NCBI GenBank assembly: GCA_021396245.1
Contig: WNYE01000007.1
Location: forward strand, 62,001 to 126,000
DNA length: 64,000 nucleotides
Direction of reading: 5' to 3'
Origin: Sporothrix humicola
Lineage: Eukaryota > Ascomycota > Sordariomycetes > Ophiostomatales > Ophiostomataceae
This document shows, in pieces, positions 54,101 to 64,000 of this stretch. The notes under the pieces were generated by a model. The model did no database searches. It was not told the origin of the DNA and saw only the letters and a list, made by a program, of their open reading frames with translations. Every line of letters starts with the position of its first letter. The stretch's first letter is position 1. Both the position numbers and the translations under genes were made by a program.

Positions 54101-56000
54101 CCTAAATCTCCGCGCTGGACAAGGGTGGTGCACTAGTGCCAACTGGCAGGCTTCTGGCCCTGGGTTCTGTACTCCGTATTTTCTTTTCTTTTTTGACATG
54201 TTTTATTTTCCTTCTGTATTACGCCAAATGCAGCAAGCTGCAGTAGCTCGAGCATGCTTAAAATTCCACTGCGACAGGGGAGAGAGAAAAAAAGAAGAAG
54301 GACGAAGGAAGCAAAGGAAGCTTGAATAAAACGTGGGAATGGGGAAAAAGTCAAAGGGGGAAAATACGAAGGATTCAAGATAAAAAAAACGGTTAAAGGT
54401 CGATCAAAGACATGAAGCAGAAAAATGATGAAAAAGTGACGGAAAAGCTGGAGGCAAAGACGAAGAAAAAGAAACAAAAAGTAGAAAATCGATAACCTCC
54501 TTTCACATTAAACAAAAGTCAGAATATAGCAAGGGTTTCTTTCCTACCAGGGTCCCAAACGGTTGGGTAGGACGAAAATAACAAAAACAACTAAAGAACA
54601 TCCAAGAGTCACGGCTGAATGCAGCAAGAAATATGCAAAGAAGAGAAAGAAGGTGGGAAAGAATGCAGACAGGAAATACGAGGAATGCCACGCAGTCACC
54701 TTTGGAAAAACACAAGGGCAAAGGGGGGATGCAGAGCTGCGTACACCGTTCATGATGTGGAAAGAGCGGTAAAGAATGACAAGGGCAGACGGAATGGTGC
54801 AGAGAGAGTAGCACAGGAAAAAGAAAAGAACACGAAAAGAAGGGGTGAAGAAGCCTGTCAGACATCATGATTTTGGCCGCATTCGTCGTCGTGCATGGTG
54901 ATGGGGGCTGTAGAACTTGCCTCCCCTCCCCCCTGGGTTTACAATATGATATTCTTCTTCATCGGTTCGTCTTCATGTTCAGCCCTTCTGCGCCCCCAAG
55001 GTGTGAAGGAAGACGAGTAAAAAATCACGAAACGAGAAAACAAATAATGAAAAAGAAAACACGTACGGTCGATGCGACGTTGCGTTTTTCTCGTCTAATT
55101 CTTCCAACTCTGTATTCTGCATTTTACCGCTTCTTCTTCATCATCACGAGATAGTGTGCATCCGGCAGTCAGGCAGCCTCTCTTCCTGGCCCGTTATCAG
55201 TCCCATCATCCAATTTTCAGGACATGTATGCCCGTATCCCGCAAGGCAGCGACCGGGAAAACAGGCGATGCCATCATGGTGGCAGTGTCGAGATAAAATC
55301 CGACGAAGCGAACACAGAAGACTACGCAAGCATACATGATGAAATTCAGATGAATGCACATGCAAAAGCAAGTAGTCTTATTGCCCTCGGTGTTATACGA
55401 CAATCCAGAGATGAAGGCACGGGAAACGGCTTTGGCTTTCTTTCGGGCATTCAAAGATCCAGGTTGGCGGCCTGGTTCTAGCCTCGTGTCGGCCGGAAAC
55501 CAACGAATGGGTAGATGAGTACTAACTGAAAAAATCCGTCCTGTCACCATTGCCGTTCAGCATCTACTTTACACACATGTCGCACATATACGAGCGTCAT
55601 TCAAATGTACAGGACATATAGCAACTGAAAGTATGATGATTTTGCCGCTCTCGTCCAACAGTCGTCCAACTTACAGGCCGTCATATGCCATCATATCCAC
55701 GGCTAGAGAATCCTCAGTAAACCCCAGGGTGCCTGTATTTGAGTGACGTCGCGTTTCTTCATCTTGGCTCATCTCCCTTCCATCCTTTGTGTTTTCCTCT
55801 GCTGTGTCTGGCTGTTATTTCTCTACATCTCTTCATCTCCTAGTCTTTTGAATCTTGCCGTCCCATCCCGTTTCCGGATCCTCTGGCGGCAGAATGGGGC
55901 TAGATGAAATAGGGATCAGGGGGCAAAAAAGATGTGCATTCATAGGGCAAGTAGGGCAAGTAGGGTGGAAAGAGGCAAAATCGTAAGCGGGAAGTGTCGA
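51101..56000. other. gene-poor region, part 2
   Basis: Composition alternates between C/T-rich patches (about 51540-51620, 51780-52180, 53220-53300 and 53640-53720) and A/G-rich patches (about 54280-54860). Open frames of 219 residues (51228-51887, +) and 226 residues (52228-52908, -) are low-complexity and do not resemble proteins. TACTCCGTA occurs at 54170. A 10-bp repeat (AGGGCAAGTA) is found at about 55945-55966. Confidence 0.5.
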
Positions 56001-59000
56001 AATAGAGGGTTGCAGTACCAGTGTTGATGTGTTCAAGGTCCAGATGTTGGCGGGAGGCCAAAAGGGAGGCCATCAGATGCCATCTCACCACACATCAGAT
56101 GCTTAAACGGTACAACCGCCAGGAAAAAAGTGACAGGTTGGCTGAGGAAACAAAACAGCCGCGAGCGTGCTTGGTGCTCGTAATATTTTCCCTTTCTGTC
56201 AGTTCGTCTTCTTCTGCCTTTAGGTACTTTCACCACTGTCCGTCCAGTATTATTTTCTAGCTTGTTGGCGGGCAAGACGGGATCGCAATTACAACCGTTC
56301 CCGGCTCAAACAGCCGCAAAGCGCCGCGAGCGCGCGTCTTTTTTGTTCTGTTGCTCTACTGTTGTATCCTGTAGTCGCCGATATCATTCTCGTCCTCTCA
56401 GAATCCAAATTATGTCGATCCATGGTGCGTCTTTTCGCGTCGCTCCGGTATTTTTTATGGTTTTAGCCTCCTTGCTTTCCCGAAGAACGGCCTGGTCTGC
56501 GTTTAGCACGTCGTAGAGCGCCGAGAGCGTCTTCTTCTTCTTCTTCTTTTTTTTGTCAAATCTTTTGCCTTTTGCGAAGCCGCCGGCCCCCAGGTTACGG
56601 TGCATAACATTTTAGTCTCTGGTCTGCGTCTGCGCCTGCGTCTTTTTTCTGGTCCCGTTTTGGTCTCCTTTTGGGGCCTTCTTTATTTTGTGTGCGCCTG
56701 ACATCCTGATATCTGGCACTCTTTTCTTTTTCTGTCACCTCTCCGTTCGGTTTGCCTACTCTTTGAATTAGTCTTTAGTGAAAATAACTCCAAGAAGGGC
56801 TCCAATAAGGCTCCAATACGACTCTGTCAACAGCCGCTAAGCGCCTGCAACAAAAAGCACACCCAAAAGTTTGCCCGTCTGCGTCTTGTTCGTTTGCAAA
56901 GGGCTGCCCAGACGGACAGATTTTTGGCCGACCTGCAGCCAGCTTTGCAGCATTTTTGAAGCTTGCAGCTTGTGCTTGCAGGGTTGCGTTCTTCTGGCAA
57001 GACATACCACCGTCCATCGTTTTCCCATATGCAGGCGCGATTCGTCGAGGTTGCATACAAGATACTGTGAACAAGATTCAAGACCTGTCGAATATCGTCC
57101 AAGGGTGGAAAGGGTGCCTTGCTGCACACACCATTGCCTTTTCCGTCAAACCAAGCCCGGCTATCCCACGCCTTCAACCAAATCATCCCTGCTCCCTGCT
57201 CACCGTCTTGTTTCTAATGTCTGAAGGTTTCTGTCTGTCTAAATCTCGCCTATTCTTTCGCCTGTTTAAATGTCAAGTGTCAAATATCGGGGCATCGCTT
57301 GGTGTCTCCTTGGCTTTGGACTTGTTCATTTTTCCCGGAATGAGGCCAGTCCCTTGATATCATGTGTCTCTACTCTCCCTCGACCTCATTTGCCTCTTGG
57401 CTGTTTTATGCTGTTTGCAGTCAAAGGGCTGCCAAGCCACGCAAGTGCATCGTCATTCCCATTTTCTCTAGTAAAATGTCCTTTACACAAGGCATCTAGC
57501 CATTTCATGTTTAATTTACAGCCCACTCTATCTAAATTGCAAAACTGCTTTCAGCACTTCTGCTTCACACCACGTCCACCCGTTCTCCAGGCTGTTTCTT
57601 CCCTTCAAAATCCCTCCCTTTCGGCAAGTTCCATGCGACGAAGGAATGGTTTAATAGTTTGGTGGACTAACAGGCTGCAACATGCTAACAAGAGAAAGGC
57701 AGCTCGAGAAACATACGTGAGGGGGGCGTGATTGTAGACCGTCGAGACCGTTTGTTGCTAGTGTCCTCCTCGACCACTTACACGCACCTCGCAAATCTAA
57801 CTGTTTGCGCTCATCGTACGCCGTACTTGCATAGTTTTCATTTAGACTACGAACGTTTGCCACCCGCATTCACGTCACCGCAAACGGACGAGATGAGGGG
57901 TCGAGCTGAGGGACTAGTTGACTTTGTTTGCGGTGTATTCCTATGCTCGTGATAGTGCAGAGGCTGGGCTCTCTTCCATCTGTCTTCCTATTTGCTTTTT
58001 CCTTCGCCAGAGCCAGGTTCTCCGTCAACAATACGTGTATTCAACCTTCAAATCTGGCTACTGGAACAAGTAACGTCATTTGCCGACCTGCTTGTCTTCC
58101 AATATCTCTAGCTTTCCGATCATTGAACATCTGACTCCATCGCACCTTGATTCTGGACGTCCCTCTTTTCTTTTGTCTTCACATCCAACAGGCCTGCCCA
58201 TTTACCGGCAAAACAGATATGAAATGAGATCAATATTTGAATTTTCACTTGTCTTGCAATGCTAGAAGTGCTGAACCTACACAGAGCACGGCGCAGTCTC
58301 GCAATCTGGGTTCTCGGTTCTTGCATGCATGTGTGAGGCAATGATTATTTGATTTACAACAGTTCAAACCAGAATGCAATCATCGGCATCAGTTGAGTTG
58401 CTTCGACGAGGACAGTTAACTTCACCGTATCTTATCAAATAAATGTTCAACCTGGTTTCCCGGCTAGACCCTTTTATTGCTCGTGGTTCTGTTAATTTTC
58501 ATAGTTGTTTTGCCTTTATTCTTTTATTCATTTTGAATTGTTCCATTTGAATTTTGTAGGTGTTCATTTGCATGTTACGACCTTACCCGCCCCTCCAAAA
58601 CTGCCCAACCCAACGTTTTCAGTACTTTTTCTCTACACCTTACATCCTTGCAAGTCCCATCCCCCACACCTTCACCCATTCTTCCCGTTCCCCTGTTGCT
58701 TCCTCGTCTGTTGTTTCTTCTCTCTGCCTTTGTTGTGTTAGGGAAATATATGGAGCAAATACAATTGGCGGGATCAGAGAAAATGAGGACAAGTAATAAG
58801 AGTATTCAAGCATCATATATCACATAATAAATTCGCCATGTGTAATGAATATGGTGCATCTTATTCATAAGGAACAATAAAAGCGAGTGTAAGAGAAAAA
58901 GAGTGACAGAGAACACCTCGCCGAAATGCATAATCTGATACTCGACTTGCGGGGAGAATTCTCGGCCCAATGCGAGATCCAAAAACCGAAACGCCAGGAC

Positions 59001-60200
59001 GGTACGCAGCATGATATCGCAAGGCATTTCCTTCACCTTTTTTATCAGCACAGCCCACTACTTTCTTGCCAACTGGTTCCGGACTTCGGGCTCGGCTTTT
59101 CTTTTTTCTTCTCGTGGATTTCTCGGCCCCTTTCGACACGTTTTTTGCTCACTTCTCCGTCTCTCTGGGGCCGGGAAGCTGTACCGAGCCTTTGAAACAA
59201 CGTGCTTTCTTGGATGGCATAAAAGAATAATGGAAAAAATAACAAGGCGTGGAAAGAGGCCTGCAGACACTGCCATAAAAGACCCGTCCATGCCATACAA
59301 AGTATTACGGTACAGCCCCTGGCCCCATTGTTCGTTCTTTATTGTTCGTCGTCTTGCTGTGCCGTATAGAGGCCAACAACAACCACAACACTGCTCAAAC
59401 GTTACCTTGTCCTTCTCTGTCGTTCTTCTCTCTCCCCGGCATCCAAACATCGAAGCCCGGAGCCGAATCTTGGCCCCCAACCCGTGTACCTGGCAGGCAG
59501 AAAAAAAAAGATGTGTCTTGTTGGAAGGCTGCACTCTGGATTTTCTGTGTTATTGACAGCTCACATGTATCATATGGCTCGTGCACTCGTCAAGATGCCC
59601 GAGCTCCCGAGGACCACACACACTCGACAACACAGGAGGCAAATATTTCACAAAGCAGAAAGGAAAACACACGGACACACCTTCACCGAAAACAATGCCA
59701 TGTGGGATGAGACTCGAATTTCATGGTTACTGTGGATTCATTGTGTCGTTTGTCATTTTTTGCCTCCTTTTTTTCTGTCCTTCTAGAGCGGCCGATGAAT
59801 CATTTTTGTGATTGTTCAAAATTCGGGTTTTCCGGTCACGACTTGTCAACTTTCTCTCCGGGACCATGTGCATTGCATTGCCTTGCCATGTGGGATGCTG
59901 TGCGAGCCTTGTGCCTGCAGCCTTGTTCCTTTCGCCCTGTCTCATTTCGTAATGCACATCTACGGCGTATTTTCTGTCACTGGTGTTTGATTTTTGAGGA
60001 AAGAAATTTCCTCGGAAAATCCGAATACCACCATGTCATTGTGAATTTTCTATTGATTATTTTATAAAAAATTAACGATGTTGCATTTTGCAAACAATAA
60101 AGCAACGTATTTAAATCATTAAGAACCTTGATGCTTGTAAAAAAAAAAAAGGTAAACATCATAATCCGATGCTCAAAACAAAATCTCGTCACCTGTCATC
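56001..60200. other. gene-poor region, part 3
   Basis: The plus strand is largely T/C-rich (56170-58740), the opposite of the 40-51 kb part. This would fit leader-like sequence for a gene beyond the right edge or for an unrecognised transcript. No defensible coding exon is seen. Confidence 0.5.
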
Positions 60201-60579
60201 ACAATTTGCCCCGTTACATGCATGCATTATTTTATGCCCTTTCTTTTTACAAGATTTTCGCGGAGGAGTTCCACTTGTAGCCGTCGACCGTTACATGTTG
60301 CATGTTGGTTCTAAGTGTTTTGTGGCGTGAAGTGCAGACCATGTGTTTAAGCAAAGTGCAAATAAGACCAGCGAACGCACAGCCCTTATGCTTGTTTTCG
60401 ATAACATTAAACCACTGGCTGGATGAACCACTGTTTGAGCCCTACGCCTTATTCGTGGGGGGCACGCGGCTGCCTCAACCAGAAAATGGAAAGACTAGAC
60501 ATGAACACATTGACGCACATCACTGGCACAGACACAGCAGTAATATGGCGAAGCAAGGCACTTTTTGGTAAGAAGGACC

Positions 60580-60613
60580 GAGAGAGAGAGAGAGAGACAA
60601 AAAAAAAAAAAAA
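60580..60613. repeat. GA microsatellite followed by an A run
   Basis: About eight GA dinucleotides are followed by a short ACA and an A run of about 15. Confidence 0.85.
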
Positions 60614-60880
60614 GGAGAAAAAATGATTGGGAGCATGGCGCTGCACTTCCGTACAGATTTGTTTCACGTCATATTAGTTGCGGAAACATGGCAAGGACCA
60701 GAGAGAAGCTTTACAGGCTGCATCCCGAATCCTCCAGGAATCCCGAGATGGATGGCAATGTGGGGGAAGGGAATGCAACAACAGGAGAGCTTGTAGGGGA
60801 GTAGACGGTCATGTGAATTACAAGAGTAAGATGCACGATACTGAATAAGATACGGAGTACTGAATTTTACTCGATGTCTG

Positions 60881-60898
60881 TTTTTTTTTTTTTTTTTT
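60881..60898. repeat. T18 homopolymer run
   Basis: Eighteen consecutive T stand in the gene-poor region, 22 bp after a TACGGAGTA motif. Confidence 0.85.
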
Positions 60899-62142
60899 GC
60901 CCACTGACGTCCTGATCACATATCGTCCTTACGTAAAACAAAACGCTCTTTACATCCCCCTATTCTTTGCCCACCCCTAAATTGGACATTTCCTCGGTGA
61001 GGGCAAGGTGACAAAAAAGGGAAAGGCGGGGAAGGCTAGACAGCCCATGAGAACACTGAGTGTGAGGCACGCAACATACAGCAACTTCCTTTGAAACAGG
61101 ATGTGCTTTGCAAGTCACAGAACATTCAAATGTCGAATGAGCAATGATTGCGAATACGAAAAGGCCTGGACTGTGGTCTTTTGGCTTGGCCAAGAAGACG
61201 GTGTTTTCAAAGATATCGTCTGTCTTTTGCCATTCTCTTTGGGCGTCCTGAAGAGTCTCTTTGAGTCTTTGAGCAAGGTCGCCCTTTATCGAATGTGGTC
61301 CGATCTTGCCACCTCCGCACTTGATATCCATAATAACTTAGCTCTTTAGCTATTCAGCTTTCAGCTTCGGATTTTAAGCACACCAAAAGGGCACCAATGA
61401 ATGCTATTTTCTTTTTGGCGTTGCACAACTAGTGGTTTTTAACGCAGAATCTGGTGAGGAGTAAAAGAAAGAAGGAGAGGGAAAGAAAGGGGCAAGACAA
61501 ATAATCAAAGGGATCGAGAAGAGGGGAAAGAACTGCTGGTCAGTGTCTTTTTTTGGTGCCAGTAAAGTGCAAGTACGTCAAAATACAGTCAAAAGGACGA
61601 GATACAGAGAAACACGAGAGATGAGAGGTGGGCTTGAAGGCGAATGTTCGCCCCAAAAATGCAAAATAAGCGAGGACGGCGATGAGGGACAGCGTCTCCA
61701 GCGTCATGGGGGCGAAGAGGCTATTTTGGCTCGAGACCTCGGGGAAAGAAGACGCTGTGATAGGATAAGAGAAGGACACCAAAGATAGGGAGGGATGCTC
61801 TGTCGTCTGATGCAGTTGTCGATATTACTGGGAGATGCCTCTCTTATTACATACGCGGAACGAAGCCCAGAACTCGAGGATACAAACTGGCCGACGACGG
61901 AATAAAAGGAAAAGGAAACAAAGTCAGAATCGAATCAAGGGATGAATCAACAGTCGAGCATCTAGACCGTTATGGTTTTGCCTGCCCAGCCTATTTTCCA
62001 GTACTTTAACCCGCCAACAGCAAGCGCCGCTTTTCAAGTGATAGACAGGAGACAGATGGCAGCAGGCCAAATCAGATGTATAATGTGGCAATTGGCAATT
62101 CAGGGATAACAGACGCAGCTCTTGTTTTCAGGAGATCAACTG

Positions 62143-62184
62143 CGAATAACGAATAACGAATAACGAATAACGAACAGCGAGTAA
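62143..62184. repeat. heptanucleotide array CGAATAA, six copies
   Basis: Four perfect CGAATAA units are followed by two degenerate ones (CGAACAG, CGAGTAA). The array is bracketed by two copies of CAGCTCTTGTTT (62116-62127 and 62185-62196). Confidence 0.9.
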
Positions 62185-64000
62185 CAGCTCTTGTTTCTGT
62201 CCCTTCGTGCCGTCCGACTGTTGGGAGTTTTGACGGGAAAATCCGTCTCACCTCTAATGTGTCGATTTTCCTATTTATTTATTTCCCAATTAATTTTTCC
62301 GTCCTTTTCTTCTGCAACCGCGGATTTTGGTGTCTTTTGGCGCACTTTGGCCAGCTTTTGGCGCGTTTCATAAAGCTCTGAGCTATCGACGCGGACTGCA
62401 TCGATTCGAGCCAGTGATAGACTAACATCGACAGATCGACAGAGGCGTTTGGCTAATCCAATTGCGTCTCCATTGAACACTCTTCAATGCATATTTGCCT
62501 TCCCAGGGGCAGTGACGTAGGTCTATCAAACGGTAGACAAGCTCGACAAGCCATCAGAAAAGCATCACAAGATATGATTTAGACAGGGCTGAAATGGCAA
62601 TATGACCAGAGAAAAGAAGCCGGCGGAGGCAAGTGAATTGACAGGAAAAGCGGAAGTAGGCCGCCGGTAAAAGATAGATATTGAATTCAGGAACATAACA
62701 GAAGTTTGATATTCAGAACTACTTTTAGTTCACTGTTGTCTGATACGAATACGATGCATGGCATTCTCCATCTCTGATCTCTGATCTCTGCAAAGTATCG
62801 AAAAGCTCTGCATCTTGGCAAAGCAAACACCGGCGGTACTTTTCACGATTAAGCAAGAGCGACGCCAAAAAGACCATATAGAGTCTAAAACCTTCTTCTA
62901 AAAAGACTCCAAATAGTCTTGTTTTTTACGAGATGCCTTTTTTGTTTAGTCTTTTGATTTTTCGCATCACTTTCGCATGCTATTGTCCATAGGCTCTCTC
63001 CTCTCTTACTGCTCCTATCTCGCTAAAAGCGTAAAATATCACCACGAACCGGGCACGGCGAGATACAGCATCCGCGTCTAGGACTCGTTTCTTTTGCTAC
63101 TTTTGTCTCCAAGAATGAAAAGGCCACAAAATAGCTTGCATATTGTACACGTATGTTCCGTACACTCACCGCTGATCCTATTTTGATCGCGTCTGGCGTC
63201 TGCCCTTTCCCTCGACTTACAGACTTACACGATGGCGTAGCTGCATGAAATTTTATGGTGAATATCATTGGCTCATGGGGGCTCAATGCTCCTGCAAGGC
63301 CGGCTGTTGACGCTCCAGCGTTGCATTCAAGCCTGTTTCCCTCTACGTTTTCTTGCAGGTCTTGCTGTTCTTGGTCTGTCGTAATATTTCTGGTGTTGCA
63401 CAAGGAAAGCAAGGAGAAAATAAACGAAAATGCTGGCGGCTCAAGGCGTAACAGTCGTGAACCAGAGTGACAGAAAAAGAAAGCAAAAATGTCAGGACAT
63501 AGAAGCCAAAAAGAACAAAAATATCAAAGCGTACAAGAACGAGAAGAAGAAAGAAACACGAATTAGTTTCACCCCGGCCCCTTCTCCGCTCTTCCTCGCG
63601 ATTTGGTTACACACCTTTTCTTTTATCGTCGTCGTCTTTTCAAGTGAAAAGTGAAGCATGTCCTGGCCAGTTTCCCTCCACCAACGGCCAACTTGCAGCC
63701 CTTTTTTTTGTCCATATTCCGGCCCGGTTGACGGCCAGTTGCATTTCGGCTGGCTACAGAAATACACGTTTTCGTGTTCGTCAATATTGTGTGCTCCGTG
63801 CTCCAGAGTCATATCACGTATTTTGCATTGTTCACCGTCTTTTGCCTTTCATTATTTTCAGTCTTTTTAAAGAAAAAAAAAGGAGAGGCAAATGTCGATG
63901 GAATAGGAAAACGAGAAATAAAGGCCATCAAGGTCACATTTTCTCCTCTTTCTCTCTTCATTCAACCCCCACAGCATTTTGCCAAGCTCTTTTTAGTTTC

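Larger units (their letters stand above)
60201..64000. other. gene-poor region, part 4
   Basis: The region holds microsatellites (GA run and A run at about 60580-60613, T run at about 60881-60898), a heptanucleotide array (62143-62184) and TACGGAGTA at 60851. The last 400 bp are C/T-rich and could be the start of a promoter or leader continuing outside the window. Confidence 0.5.

Noticed and set aside
56400..56500. Possible first exon ATGTCGATCCATG followed by GTGCGT
   Set aside because: No downstream exon or protein similarity supports it; a donor-like hexamer alone is common.
39740..64000. Repeat-induced point mutation (RIP) as cause of the gene-poor block
   Set aside because: The region is not strongly A/T-rich and shows no long duplicated tracts with TpA excess that I can see; a computed RIP index would be needed to exclude it.

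Overview
The window is nuclear DNA of a filamentous ascomycete (Pezizomycotina, most likely a Sordariomycete). The support is the gene set (GH11 xylanase, Rif1, Ric8, Kap120, NTF2, an EDEM-type GH47 protein), short spliceosomal introns of about 50-130 nt with CTAAC-like branch sites, GC-rich coding sequence and CT-rich leaders. Several very long genes (kap120, rif1) have no intron, so the genome looks intron-poor. I cannot name a species from the sequence.

Layout. 1-3.9 kb: three co-directional genes of oxidative or secondary-metabolism type: the 3' part of a cytochrome P450, a BBE-like FAD oxidoreductase and an SRPBCC-fold protein. 4.1-7.5 kb: a secreted GH11 xylanase and a divergent metallo-beta-lactamase-fold protein, both on the minus strand. 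8-20 kb: housekeeping genes, namely the importin Kap120 (+), a quinone oxidoreductase of the MDR family with a peroxisomal SKL tail (-), and the replication-timing/telomere protein Rif1 (-). 19.6-22.7 kb: a long divergent promoter region holding a well-preserved 374-bp non-autonomous DNA transposon (MITE). 22.7-32.5 kb (+): the G-alpha chaperone/exchange factor Ric8, a chromodomain protein with five AT-hooks, a serine beta-lactamase-family hydrolase and nuclear transport factor NTF2. 32.9-39.7 kb (-): the ER mannosidase Mnl1/Htm1 and a Q/S/P-rich nuclear-regulator-like protein.

From 39.74 kb to the right edge (about 24 kb) I find no gene that I can defend on either strand. This is exceptional for a genome that is otherwise gene-dense. 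The left half of this stretch is purine-rich on the plus strand, so it looks like the pyrimidine-rich leader or promoter type of sequence on the minus strand. It carries repeated copies of a 9-bp motif, TACGGAGTA or its complement.

The observations most worth a second look are the MITE with 46-bp inverted repeats and 9-bp target-site duplication, the 24-kb gene-poor block, the tandemly duplicated kap120 tail with a second in-frame stop, the GC-AG intron and SKL tail of the quinone oxidoreductase, and the 18-nt microexon of NTF2. I did not find a defence island, CRISPR array or any clearly new multi-gene system.
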